Shown here: piece after piece, positions 35,705-44,579 of the stretch | Position numbering within the stretch: position 1 is the first letter of the stretch | Layout: each line of letters starts with the position of its first letter | Source of the DNA: Myxococcota bacterium | GTDB lineage: Bacteria; Myxococcota_A; UBA9160; UBA4427 | Assembly (NCBI GenBank): GCA_028278345.1 | Contig: JANQEL010000034.1 | Span: 1 to 55,947 of the forward strand | Direction of reading: 5' to 3' | Length of the DNA stretch: 55,947 nucleotides | The notes under the pieces: generated by a model | What the model was told of the DNA's origin: nothing | Databases searched by the model: none | What the model saw: only the letters and a program-made list of their open reading frames with translations | Program-made: the position numbers and the translations under genes

Positions 35705-37282
35705 ATGATCCGCCGCCAAGCTGTCGAACCGAACCCTGCTCGCACGCGCCCTCGACTCCGCGGTCTTCTGTCTGCAGCGCTGCTGCTCGCCTCCTTCGGC
35801 TGCTTCGGCGAGCATCATCCCGAGGTACTCGTCATCACCAACAGCGAGAGCCCCACCTCGCTGGCGATTGGCGCCTACTACGCCGACGTGCGCGGCGTTC
35901 CGGACGAGAACGTCGTCAAACTCTCGATCCCCCTGAAAGACCCCACCCTGGCCGATCGGGCGCAGGAAACGATCAGCGCCGAGGCCTACCATCGCCTGCT
36001 GCGCGAGCCCCTCGAGCGCTACCTGGAAGAGAACGAGCTACGCGACCAGATCGAGATCCTGGTCACGACCAAGGGCATCCCCCTGCGCGTCGACGGTGAG
36101 AGTTCCTCGATGGAGCGGTGGCTCGAGGTGACGACCCAGGCCGCCGTCGACGCCGAACTCTCGCTGCTGTTCAGCGATAAAGCCGGCACCGCGGGGATCC
36201 GCGATTCGATGAACCCCTACTTCGATTCGCGCGAGTCGTTTCGCGCGTTTCGCGAAGCCAAGCCCGATGCTCCCCTGCGTTACATGGTGGCCCGACTGAC
36301 CGGCTACGCGAACGAGTTCGATCCCGAGACCCAGCTCCCCGTCGACGTGAAGCGGCTGATCGACGGCGCGAACGGTCCGGCGGTCGTTCCCGACGACGCG
36401 ACCTGGCTGGTGGACGAAGATCCTTCGCGCGGCCCCGGACACGCGATCGCGAATCGCATCTGGCTCGACCCCACGGCGAGGATCCTCGCCGCGATGGAGC
36501 TGCCCGTCACCCACGACGAGGAGAAGGCCTTCGCCTCAGGCGTCGCGACGATCGTCGGCTACGCCTCCTGGGGGAGCAACGACGGGAACGACGCGGGCGA
36601 GCCGTACTACGGCGAGATCAAGGGAGCCCTCTACCCCGGAACCTTCGGCCCGCGCAGCCTCGCGGTCGATCTCGTGAGCACCGGCGGTCGCACCTTCACC
36701 CATCCGCCGAAATACGGACAGAGCCTCACCGCCGACCTCGTGCGCCTCGGTGTCTCCGGTGCAACGGGACACGTATACGAGCCGGCGCTCTCGGGAGTTC
36801 CGCGCCCCTACATCCTGCTCCCGACCTACGCCTCGGGTGTGCGCGCCATCGAAGCCTTCTATCGCAGCATCCCCTACCTCGGTTGGATGAACATCTACGT
36901 CGGCGATCCGCTGATGACCACGCCGCTAGCGAGGACGCGTCCGGAAGGCGACCGCGACCGCGACGGCGTGCCGGACGGGAACGACAACTGCACCGAGGTG
37001 CCGAACCCCGAACAGCGCGACACCAACGCCGATGGCTTCGGCAATCTCTGCGATCCCGACGTCGACGGGGATGGCCTGGTGACGACGTCCTGGGGCGAGA
37101 TCTACCCCCTGTCGAAGCGCGGCGATGTCGAGTGGATCGCGATGTCGTCGCAGAACGGCCCCTACGACCCGAATTTCGACCTCGACGGTGACGGAGATGT
37201 CGACGCCGACGACATCACGATCGCGCACATGATGCTCTTCATGCCTCCGGGCCCGAGTGCCCAGGCGCGATCGCTTCGCTGA
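35705..37282 (+). CDS. TIGR03790 family lipoprotein with TSP3 and dockerin-like repeats
   Basis: This 525-aa exported protein has a hydrophobic signal ending ASFGC (possible lipidated Cys33, though the -3 residue is Ser). The TIGR03790 domain (about 38-420) opens VLVITNSESPTSLAIGAYYADVRGVPDENVVKL and includes IEILVTTKGIPLRV. The C-terminal part has thrombospondin type-3-like Ca loops (DRDRDGVPDGNDNC, DTNADGFGNLCDPDVDGDG) and a dockerin-like DLDGDGDVDADDITIAH. The protein's role is unknown, and no cohesin is seen nearby. It overlaps the convergent GT-C-like gene by 44 bp at the 3' end. Confidence 0.9.
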   Translation: MIRRQAVEPNPARTRPRLRGLLSAALLLASFGCFGEHHPEVLVITNSESPTSLAIGAYYADVRGVPDENVVKLSIPLKDPTLADRAQETISAEAYHRLLREPLERYLEENELRDQIEILVTTKGIPLRVDGESSSMERWLEVTTQAAVDAELSLLFSDKAGTAGIRDSMNPYFDSRESFRAFREAKPDAPLRYMVARLTGYANEFDPETQLPVDVKRLIDGANGPAVVPDDATWLVDEDPSRGPGHAIANRIWLDPTARILAAMELPVTHDEEKAFASGVATIVGYASWGSNDGNDAGEPYYGEIKGALYPGTFGPRSLAVDLVSTGGRTFTHPPKYGQSLTADLVRLGVSGATGHVYEPALSGVPRPYILLPTYASGVRAIEAFYRSIPYLGWMNIYVGDPLMTTPLARTRPEGDRDRDGVPDGNDNCTEVPNPEQRDTNADGFGNLCDPDVDGDGLVTTSWGEIYPLSKRGDVEWIAMSSQNGPYDPNFDLDGDGDVDADDITIAHMMLFMPPGPSAQARSLR

Positions 37283-38942
37283 TCGCGCTCTGCGCGCCTT
37301 CCCGCGAGAGCACATATAGAAAGAAGAGCGGGAGGGCGACCGCGATCGCGCTGGCCCCGAGATACTCCTCGGGCACGCGGTAGAAGAGCAGCGCATTCGC
37401 GAGCCAGAGCGCCGACGCCGCGAGCAAGGCCAACTGGAGCCCCGGTCGTCCCACCGCCAGCAACGCTCCGCAGACGAAGAAGACGTAGTAGTAGTTCGCG
37501 GGATCGGTGAGCAGCGGAATCAACCCGAAGGCCAGCGCCGCCGTCTCGTGCGGCTCGAGCCGCTTCGCCGCGCGCCAGAACCAGACGAGCGCGGGGACCA
37601 ACACCAGGAGCTGCACCCCGCGCACCACGAAGGGCAGCCACGCGGGTGACCACGAGACCAGGATCGCGTTGCCTTCGGCGTTCGTCACGAGATGCCCGGT
37701 GCCGACCATGATCGAACGCCACACGAGCGATGGCAGCCCCAGTTTGTTCAGGGATTCGTGCGCGGCGAAGACCGACATCTTCTCGTAGAACTCGGCGAAG
37801 GCCGCGACGCCCCACGCCGTCGCGAACGCGGCCCAGAGGAACAGCGCTCCCCCCGAAACAGCGGCACCGAGGAGCATCGAACGCAGCCGCCGCGCCGCCT
37901 CGTCGTCCTTTTCCGAACGCAACCAGGCCCCGAGCGCGAAGGCAGCGGCGAAGATGCCGGGAAAGATGCGAAGCAATGTGGCCAACCCGATCAACGCCCC
38001 GCCCACCGCATCGCGTTTCTTCGCGAGGAGGCAGAGACCCACCAGCAGCGTGGCCAGCCACAGGTTGCGAAGCAACGAGTCACCGATCCAGCCATGGCCC
38101 CAATGCGTGCCCGTGCCCCAGACGATCGCCCCGAGCGCGGCGGCCTCGAAGCCGAAGGCCCAGGCGATCGCGATCAGGGCGAAGACGATCAAGAAGCGAT
38201 CGGCGTCGATCAGCGCGAAAAATGCCGCACTGCCCACGGGCACACGCGTCGTCACTGCGCCTCCGAGCGCCGTCCAGATCGGCGTCGGGTTGTAGCCGTG
38301 GTCGTGGAAGACCAGATGCCAGTGCTGCGCCTCGAAGCGATGATTGAACCAGGCGACGTCGTGCGCGAAGGCGCGCCAACGCTCGTCGTCGAACTGCGCG
38401 CGGCATTGGCGCGCGGCGGCGAGGGCCGTATCGGGGGTGTGGGGGCGAAGGGTTCGCTGATCGCGCACCCGGGGCAGATCGAAGCGGGATTCGACACCCG
38501 ACTCGAGCAGCGCCATCAAGGTGCAGTGATAGAGATCGAAGTAGCCGACCTCGGAGTGGTACTTCGAACCCATGTAGTAGTGGAAGACGTCGGTGTCCTT
38601 GAATCCGACCCCGGTCTTCTCGCGAAAGAAATCGTAATAGGAGGCGAAGGCGACCAGCGCGACGACGGCGAGCAGGCTCGTGACCGCGATTCGGCTGCGC
38701 GCCCCGGTGTCACCGGACGCGCTACGAGCGCGCCACGCGCCCGCGGCCACGATCACCACAGCGAGCAGCACGATCCCGAGTCGAGTGCCCAGCTGCCCCC
38801 GTTCGCGCCGCATCGCTTCTTCGAGGGCTCGCGCGGCGGCGTCCGGATCGGCCGCGATGGCCAGATCGGGAACGATGAGCGAAGCCAGCAGCAACATCAC
38901 GCCGACGACGACGATCGTCACGCGCGCCTCAGTCCGACTCAT
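37239..38942 (-). CDS. GT-C-fold polytopic membrane protein (GT87/DUF2029-like)
   Basis: This 567-aa inner-membrane protein has about eleven predicted helices. The first loop contains FKDTDVFHYYMGSKY, where an acidic/aromatic motif resembles the catalytic loop of polyprenyl-phosphate-mannose-dependent GT-C glycosyltransferases (GT87). GHGWIGDSLLRN follows. It may transfer a sugar to an exported glycan or lipid, but the family call is by topology and one loop. It overlaps the downstream hydroxyacid dehydrogenase gene by 14 bp and the convergent TIGR03790 gene by 44 bp. Confidence 0.7.
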   Translation of the reverse strand: MSRTEARVTIVVVGVMLLLASLIVPDLAIAADPDAAARALEEAMRRERGQLGTRLGIVLLAVVIVAAGAWRARSASGDTGARSRIAVTSLLAVVALVAFASYYDFFREKTGVGFKDTDVFHYYMGSKYHSEVGYFDLYHCTLMALLESGVESRFDLPRVRDQRTLRPHTPDTALAAARQCRAQFDDERWRAFAHDVAWFNHRFEAQHWHLVFHDHGYNPTPIWTALGGAVTTRVPVGSAAFFALIDADRFLIVFALIAIAWAFGFEAAALGAIVWGTGTHWGHGWIGDSLLRNLWLATLLVGLCLLAKKRDAVGGALIGLATLLRIFPGIFAAAFALGAWLRSEKDDEAARRLRSMLLGAAVSGGALFLWAAFATAWGVAAFAEFYEKMSVFAAHESLNKLGLPSLVWRSIMVGTGHLVTNAEGNAILVSWSPAWLPFVVRGVQLLVLVPALVWFWRAAKRLEPHETAALAFGLIPLLTDPANYYYVFFVCGALLAVGRPGLQLALLAASALWLANALLFYRVPEEYLGASAIAVALPLFFLYVLSREGAQSAISEAIAPGHSGPEA

Positions 38943-39822
38943 CGAGCAGCATCATCAGGCTCGAGGTATCGAAGCGTCCGCCGCCGCGTTCCTGCACCTG
39001 CGCGTAGAAACCATCGACCTGCTCGGTCACCGGCAGGTCGGCTCCGACGTCACGCGCCATCGAGAGGGCGATCGCGAGATCCTTGCGCATCCAGTCGACC
39101 GCGAAGCCGAAGTCGTACTCGCCTTCGAGCATGGTGAGGGCGCGATTGTCCATCTGCCAACTCTGCGCCGCGCCCTTGGAAATCACGTCGATCACCTTCG
39201 CACCATCGAGCCCCGCTCGCTTCGCGAAGTTGAGGGCTTCGGACAGCCCCTGCACGAGCCCCGCGATGCAGATCTGGTTCACTGCCTTCGTGAGCTGGCC
39301 CGAACCCGCGTCGCCGATCAGGGCGTGCATCTTGGCGTAACAGTCGAACCAACGCGTGGCGCGGGCGTACACCGCGGCCTCGCCCCCGACCATCACACTG
39401 AGGGCCCCGTTCTCGGCCCCGGCCTGTCCACCCGATACCGGCGCATCGAGGAAGTCGACGCCGCGTTCTCGCGCGGCCGCGAACAGCTCCCGAGCCAGGC
39501 CGGGTGAGACCGTGGTGTGGTCGACCAGTACGCTGCCGCGCTGCATCGCGCCCAGAGCGCCATCCGAGCCGAGCACCACCGCGCGGAGGTCGTCGTCGTT
39601 CCCGCTGCAAACGAACACGGCGTCAACATCCGCGGCTGCGGCCGCCGGCGTATCCGCCGCTCGCCCACCGAACTCGTCCACCCAGCGCTTCGCCTTCTGC
39701 GCGCTGCGGTTGTAGACGGTGACGTCGTGCCCCGCCCGCGCGAGGTGCCCCGCCAACGGATAACCCATGGTGCCGAGGCACAGAAAGGCGACGCGATCAT
39801 TCTCACTCGTGGATTCAGTCAT
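38929..39822 (-). CDS. NAD-dependent beta-hydroxyacid dehydrogenase
   Basis: This 297-aa enzyme of the 3-hydroxyisobutyrate/tartronate semialdehyde family has a Rossmann motif FLCLGTMGYPLAGHLARAGH. Substrate-binding DAPVSGGQAGAENGALSVMVGG (normally DAPVSGG) and the catalytic Lys in LTKAVNQI follow. The start is the ATG at 39822. It is upstream of the GT-C-like gene and overlaps it by 14 bp; the functional link is unclear. Confidence 0.93.
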   Translation of the reverse strand: MTESTSENDRVAFLCLGTMGYPLAGHLARAGHDVTVYNRSAQKAKRWVDEFGGRAADTPAAAAADVDAVFVCSGNDDDLRAVVLGSDGALGAMQRGSVLVDHTTVSPGLARELFAAARERGVDFLDAPVSGGQAGAENGALSVMVGGEAAVYARATRWFDCYAKMHALIGDAGSGQLTKAVNQICIAGLVQGLSEALNFAKRAGLDGAKVIDVISKGAAQSWQMDNRALTMLEGEYDFGFAVDWMRKDLAIALSMARDVGADLPVTEQVDGFYAQVQERGGGRFDTSSLMMLLDESD

Positions 39823-39871
39823 GACCTGGCTGCCTTCGCTTCGACGCTCGCTCGAGCGCTGCGTCCGCCGG

Positions 39872-40909
39872 CTAGAAGACCCACTCCACACCGGTGCTGA
39901 GCGTCCAATCGCGTTCCACCTGTGGCCCTTCGAGATCCTGATACACCGGCCAGCTGGCTTCGAAACTCAGTCGCTGTTCTCCCGCAAAAGGGAGGGCGAC
40001 GCTCACCCCGGGCGAAATCGACAGGCGCTGTCCCGCTGTGGTACTGCGCTTCGAAGCGAGATGATCGTCGGGGCCAACGACGCGCTTGCCGCGATGGCGC
40101 TGAAAGTGATCGAAGCCGAGCCGCAGGGATGCGCTCATCTGTTCGACGACTTCGTGGGCGAGCCATCCCGAAAACGAGAGGGTGTCGCCGTGGCGATAGC
40201 TTCGGTGGTTGTCCTCGACGACGAGGCTTCCGTTGCCGTGCACACCCCAACCCAAGCCCTCCCAGGCCCCGGAGTAGGTGAGCCCCGCGAGCAGGGCGAC
40301 GCTGCGGCTGCCCGTCTGCATCGAGCGTGGAAGCAGCACCGCGCCGCTCTCGCCATCTCCCGGCACGCGATCGCGCTCGCTGATCTCCCCCGTCGGCACG
40401 CGAAGCCCCGCGTGCAGGTCGAGCTTCTCCTCCCCTTTCACCATGAAGGGGATCATCAAGGCCAGCTCGAGATCTCCCACACCCGACGATTGGGTCGTGT
40501 AGCGATCGCCACCCCCGTCGAAGCTGCGATTGCGCATCTCGTGCTCGATGAAGGGAAGCAGCAGCGAAACGGTGAGCCGTTCGAAGGGCGCGTAGCGAAT
40601 GCCGAAGTGGTGGACGTCGCTCGATAGACGCGTCGGGACCTCGCTGTAGGTCGCCGAACTCGCGTCCGAAGCCGAAACGCGATCGGTGTCGTCGCGCAGC
40701 CCCTTCCCCTGCTGGCGCGCATATGAATAGGAGAGCGACCACTGGCCCTTGGCCAGCGGTGCGTCATACGCGACACCGTGGGGGATCGCCGGGCGCGCCC
40801 ACGCGCTACCCGCAGCCGCGACACCCCACGCGAACACCGCGAACACGCAATAGATGAAGAAAGACCGAACCCCCACGCGGCGCACGCTAGACGACCGCGC
40901 TGGCCCCAT
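39872..40909 (-). CDS. Outer-membrane beta-barrel protein (transporter-like)
   Basis: This 345-aa protein has a signal peptide ending GSAWA before RPAIPH. The rest has amphipathic beta-strand alternation, with repeated loops rich in Gly/Asp and a C-terminal Phe (GVEWVF). DLELALMIPFMV and LDLHAGLRVPTGE are typical of outer-membrane channel families of the phenol/meta-pathway type. The ATG overlaps the stop of the upstream secreted protease gene (TGATG), indicating coupled expression. Confidence 0.8.
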   Translation of the reverse strand: MGPARSSSVRRVGVRSFFIYCVFAVFAWGVAAAGSAWARPAIPHGVAYDAPLAKGQWSLSYSYARQQGKGLRDDTDRVSASDASSATYSEVPTRLSSDVHHFGIRYAPFERLTVSLLLPFIEHEMRNRSFDGGGDRYTTQSSGVGDLELALMIPFMVKGEEKLDLHAGLRVPTGEISERDRVPGDGESGAVLLPRSMQTGSRSVALLAGLTYSGAWEGLGWGVHGNGSLVVEDNHRSYRHGDTLSFSGWLAHEVVEQMSASLRLGFDHFQRHRGKRVVGPDDHLASKRSTTAGQRLSISPGVSVALPFAGEQRLSFEASWPVYQDLEGPQVERDWTLSTGVEWVF

Positions 40910-41727
40910 CAATACGAGCCGCGCCTCAGGGCATCCACGAAGTCGGCCTCGAGTCGAGCGAGATCGCGGCGGTAGATCCGCTCGATCGCGTCCACCAGAT
41001 CGCCCGTGCGCGCGACGCGGCGACACAGATCGCGCAGCCGCTTGTCACCTCGCTCGCGAACCAGGAAGTCGACGAAGGCGCGCGATTGCAGATAGGCGAG
41101 CCCCGCCTCCCTGGGACCGAGATGTCCCAGAGCGCGGGTACTCAGTTGCGCGAGGCTGAAGAGCTGTCCCTCGGCCGCGACCTCGCGAAGCACACGCTTG
41201 TGTTGCGGCGAGATGTGATGGAGCCCGAGAGCCCGAGCCTCGAACCACTCGGCGACACCCTCGTTGAACCAGGCCGGAAGTGCGACCCGCGGAAGCGCCT
41301 GATCGAAAGCCGCGTGCACCAGTTCGTGGTGCAGCACGCGAACCAGGGCATCGGTCACCTGCGTCGATCCCCGCACGTGGATGGTGCCACCGTAGAAACC
41401 CGCCGCCGGAAAGCGGAACAGACCCGTGAAGCGTTCGGCAAAGATCTCCGGATCGTGGATCGTCACCACGATCGCATCGCGCGGACGCAAGCCGATCGCG
41501 GCGTCGAGCTGGCGGTAGGCGCCTTCGAGCACCTCGAGCACCTGCTGCTCGAACCGGCGCGAACCGTAGAAGCCGCTGGTGCGATCGATGTCGACGTCCT
41601 GGTACAGGACGAAGTGGGAGGAGCGTCGCTCCTCGTACTCACCGTCGGCGCCGCGGCCCGCGTGCGCGACGGTGGGCAACGCGAAACACAGCACGAGCCC
41701 GATACCGATCCAGCGCCGCAGATTCAT
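40909..41727 (-). CDS. Secreted gluzincin metalloprotease (peptidase MA-like)
   Basis: This 272-aa protein has a signal peptide ending PTVAHA before GRGADG. It carries a complete gluzincin zinc motif HELVH (His134, Glu135, His138) and a third ligand candidate Glu156 in WFNEGVAEWFEAR, the peptidase MA-like pattern. The active fold is flanked by N- and C-terminal helices. The start is the ATG at 41727. Its stop overlaps the ATG of the outer-membrane barrel gene (TGATG), so the two are made together; a role in processing or delivery of surface proteins is a guess. Confidence 0.9.
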   Translation of the reverse strand: MNLRRWIGIGLVLCFALPTVAHAGRGADGEYEERRSSHFVLYQDVDIDRTSGFYGSRRFEQQVLEVLEGAYRQLDAAIGLRPRDAIVVTIHDPEIFAERFTGLFRFPAAGFYGGTIHVRGSTQVTDALVRVLHHELVHAAFDQALPRVALPAWFNEGVAEWFEARALGLHHISPQHKRVLREVAAEGQLFSLAQLSTRALGHLGPREAGLAYLQSRAFVDFLVRERGDKRLRDLCRRVARTGDLVDAIERIYRRDLARLEADFVDALRRGSY

Positions 41728-41840
41728 CTCGTCGACCACTCCGCTCGCACGCACGCCGCGCGCCCCAAGAGAGAGACGTCATGATCGCACGGTGCGTTCA
41801 GTGCTGCAGAAGGCCGATTCGCTCGATCAGAACGCGTCGA

Positions 41841-42173
41841 TCAGAAGGCGCCAAAGGTGAGCACGCTCAGGGCCGCGCGACCCGCGGTCTTCAGGAACTC
41901 GGCCATCTCGGCCATCGCCTTGGCGCGGGAACCCTGGGGATAGAGATCGGGGCAGAGCTTCTCGCGGCGCGCTTCGAGTCGAGCCATGTGTTCGAGGGTG
42001 TTGCGCGCCCACAGCGCGTTGCCCTGCGCCCTGGCGCGTTCGACCGACGCCGCGTGCACGTTCAGCTGCTTCGCGATCGTGCGACACTGCCCGCGATTGG
42101 GCTTCTGGACCGCCTCGGCCGACGTCGCGACCAGCAGCAGCCCCACAGCGAGCGAGAGCATCCAGATTCGCAT
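41841..42173 (-). CDS. Small exported protein of unknown function
   Basis: This 110-aa protein has a signal peptide (MRIWMLSLAVGLLLVATSAEA) followed by a short charged mature part with two cysteines and a predicted helical hairpin. The ATG at 42173 has GGAGGGG upstream and is preferred over an ATG at 42188. I do not recognise the family. It lies between the GMC oxidoreductase and the secreted protease genes on the same strand. Confidence 0.7.
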   Translation of the reverse strand: MRIWMLSLAVGLLLVATSAEAVQKPNRGQCRTIAKQLNVHAASVERARAQGNALWARNTLEHMARLEARREKLCPDLYPQGSRAKAMAEMAEFLKTAGRAALSVLTFGAF

Positions 42174-42190
42174 CGCGTTCCCCTCCATCA

Positions 42191-42277
42191 GCCCGGAAAC
42201 CGGGCCTGCCTCCGTATCGGCCGGCCCTGCACATGAATGAAGGGGGGCGAACGCCGGAGGCGCCCCGAGGGGCGCCT
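42191..42277 (-). terminator. Palindrome-rich gap with strong hairpin after the GMC gene
   Basis: AGGCGCCCC-ga-GGGGCGCCT (42258-42277) is a perfect 9-bp inverted repeat beginning 30 bp past the GMC stop codon. A GGCCGGCC palindrome (42219-42226) and GCCCGG-aaa-CCGGGC (42191-42205) follow. Neither hairpin is followed by a T-tract, so this is either Rho-assisted termination or an mRNA-stabilising element between the GMC gene and the small exported protein gene. Confidence 0.5.
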
Positions 42278-42306
42278 GATCCCTCCCCCACGCCTTCCCT
42301 CGCAGT

Positions 42307-43860
42307 TCAGGCGACCTCGAGCACCCTCTCGGTCGCCCGGTGGGCCAGGGCCATGCCGGTGAACATCGGGTTCACCGAGGGGCAGCGCGGGAAGATCCCG
42401 GTGTCGGCGATGAAGAGGTTGTCGAGGTCGTGGCAGCGCCCGAACTCGTCCACCACCCCGAGGCTCGCGTCGCCGTGCATGCGCGTGGTGCAGAAGGCGT
42501 GGTTGCCCGCGCTGATCAGGTCGCGCGCCCGGATGGGATGGGTCTGCAGCACGCGCGCTTCGTCGAGGGAGTGCATCTCGGCCGGCAGCCCCATCACCCC
42601 GGGAATGATCTTGCGCGCGCCGGCGGCGAAGAAGAGCTCGGCCAGGACCCAGAGCGCGTGGGTGAGGATCTTCACGTCCTCGTGATGGAAGTTCCAACGC
42701 AGGCGTGGGTTCATGCCGCGGCGCCGCGCCTTCACCGTGCCCAGCGAGCGATGGGTCGAACCGATCGCGTCCCAGTTCGCGAGATAGGGCATGTCGTGGA
42801 AGCGTTCGAGCAGCGGCTTGCCGAAACCGGGCATGCGCACCGCGGAAACTGGCGGCGGCGCCCAGAGGGTTTCGAGCTTGAAGCCATCGCGCAGGAACTC
42901 GAGGCTTTGCCAGCCCTGGGTCGCACCGAACTGCGGATTCACGACATCGGGAAAGATACCCGCTACCGCCACCCCGGGATGGAATTGGAGGTTGCGTCCC
43001 ACCTGCCCCGAACCGTTGGCGAGATCGTCACTGCGCTGCAGCAGGACCGGGGTCGCCATGCAACCGGCGGCCAGTACCACGACGCGCGCGCGCACGCGAA
43101 AGCGATGCCCCGGCTTGCCGCTGAGCGGTTCGACCACCTGCCCCTCCACGCCGACGGCGCGCCGCCCTTCGTGGAGCACGCGCTGCACCTGCAGCGAAGT
43201 CAGCACCCGCGCGCCGAGGCGCATGGCTTCCGGGATATAGCTGATGTCCATGCTCTGCTTGGCGCGCGCCCGACAACCCGTGAAGCACTCTCCCGAGCCC
43301 TTGCAACCGCGCACGTTGCGCGAGATGGGTTCGCTCGAGTAGCCGAGCTTGTCGCAGGCCTCCTTCATCAGGAGGTTGCGCTGCCCCTGGACGTTCTCGG
43401 GTGTGGGTGCGATGCCCAGGAACTTCTCGACGGCATCGAAGTGGCGGTCGAGGGTTTCGCGACTCGTGTGCTCGAGCTCGAAGAGCTCTGCCCATTGATC
43501 GAAGATGAAGGCGGGCGGGCGCACGCAGATGGCCGAGTTCACCAGCGAGCCACCACCCAGGGCGATGGCCTGCATGGTCGGCAGGATCGTCCCCTCGGTG
43601 CGGCGCAGGCCGGCCTCGCGCATGGTGCGCGCCATCGAGAGGCTGCCCTCGAACTCGTAATCCTGGGGGGTAAAGGGAGGCCCCTCTTCGAGCAGGATCA
43701 CCGAGCGCCCGGCCGCGGCGGCGCCGTGGGCCACCACCGCACCACACGGGCCGGAACCGACGACGAGGACGTCGGCCTCTTCTTCGAAATCGCCGTCGTA
43801 CTGCGCGAAGACGCGCAGGCCGTCGTTTCGCATGCTCTCGAGGGTGCGCGGCACGCTCAT
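42307..43860 (-). CDS. GMC family FAD-dependent oxidoreductase
   Basis: This 517-aa flavoprotein of the glucose-methanol-choline family has FAD-binding ADVLVVGSGPCGAVVAHG and LEEG (about 30-58), GGGSLVNSAICVRPP (the GMC signature) and a C-terminal NHAFCTTRMHGDASLGVVDEFGRCHDLDNLFIADTGIFP...NPMFTGMALAHRATERVL. Substrate is unknown; family members oxidise sterols, alcohols or sugars. Its ATG overlaps the stop of the small-subunit gene (ATGA), so the two are translationally coupled. Confidence 0.93.
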   Translation of the reverse strand: MSVPRTLESMRNDGLRVFAQYDGDFEEEADVLVVGSGPCGAVVAHGAAAAGRSVILLEEGPPFTPQDYEFEGSLSMARTMREAGLRRTEGTILPTMQAIALGGGSLVNSAICVRPPAFIFDQWAELFELEHTSRETLDRHFDAVEKFLGIAPTPENVQGQRNLLMKEACDKLGYSSEPISRNVRGCKGSGECFTGCRARAKQSMDISYIPEAMRLGARVLTSLQVQRVLHEGRRAVGVEGQVVEPLSGKPGHRFRVRARVVVLAAGCMATPVLLQRSDDLANGSGQVGRNLQFHPGVAVAGIFPDVVNPQFGATQGWQSLEFLRDGFKLETLWAPPPVSAVRMPGFGKPLLERFHDMPYLANWDAIGSTHRSLGTVKARRRGMNPRLRWNFHHEDVKILTHALWVLAELFFAAGARKIIPGVMGLPAEMHSLDEARVLQTHPIRARDLISAGNHAFCTTRMHGDASLGVVDEFGRCHDLDNLFIADTGIFPRCPSVNPMFTGMALAHRATERVLEVA

Positions 43861-44522
43861 GACGTCGCGTCCGGCGTCGTGCGGCCCGCTTCGGCGTAGC
43901 GCGCATGCAGGGGGCCTTCGAGATCGACGGGCGTGCCGTCACTCGCCGGGGTGAGATCGCTTTCTCCGAGGGCGATGGTGTCGGGATGCGCGCCGATCTT
44001 CGGGTAGAGCAGATCGGCTTCGGTGACCGGGCTCTCGAACGCGTAGGGGGCGAGGCGCAGGTGGCGCAGCACTTCGGGATGACCGAGGTAGCCCATCGTG
44101 AGTACGGCGCGAAGCGCCGTGAAGACGAGCTGTCGCGCAAAGTTCGGGCTCTGCGACCAGCCGCCGAGCACGATCTCCCGCTGTTCGAACGTGAGCGAGG
44201 AGAAGCGCTTCCACCCCCGCCAACCCGGTGCGGGGAAGATGAGGGTCACGTGTTCGAACAACGCGAATAGCGCGCGGATCTGCCGACGCACCCCGGGTTC
44301 GATCGCAGCGAGGAAGCGATCCGCGTAACCGGGAAGGTCGGCGTCGAGCCCCGAGAACGGGATCGCACCGCCGGCGGGAAACATCACCTCCGCGGTCGAC
44401 TCGATCAGGGCGACCTCGCGCGGCGCCAGCACCTCGAAGCTCCGCTCGCTCTTCGCATACCCGAAGAAGACCCGGTGAACGAGTAGAGCGAGCAGGACGA
44501 CGAAGACGATCGCGATCGACAC
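43857..44522 (-). CDS. Membrane-anchored small subunit of the GMC oxidoreductase (gluconate 2-dehydrogenase subunit 3-like)
   Basis: This 221-aa protein starts with GTG at 44522. One N-terminal transmembrane helix (about 2-20) precedes a helical domain resembling gluconate 2-dehydrogenase subunit 3 (LAPREVALIESTAEVMFPAGG, SLTFEQREIVLGGW, MGYLGHPEVL). It probably tethers and supports the following GMC flavoprotein, to which it is coupled by an ATGA overlap. Family assignment rests on these blocks and the context. Confidence 0.82.
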   Translation of the reverse strand: MSIAIVFVVLLALLVHRVFFGYAKSERSFEVLAPREVALIESTAEVMFPAGGAIPFSGLDADLPGYADRFLAAIEPGVRRQIRALFALFEHVTLIFPAPGWRGWKRFSSLTFEQREIVLGGWSQSPNFARQLVFTALRAVLTMGYLGHPEVLRHLRLAPYAFESPVTEADLLYPKIGAHPDTIALGESDLTPASDGTPVDLEGPLHARYAEAGRTTPDATS

Positions 44523-44579
44523 GCGCGGATGATACCCGCTGGTCGCTCCGCGTCAGTGGACGCGGGGTCAGTCGTTCGA

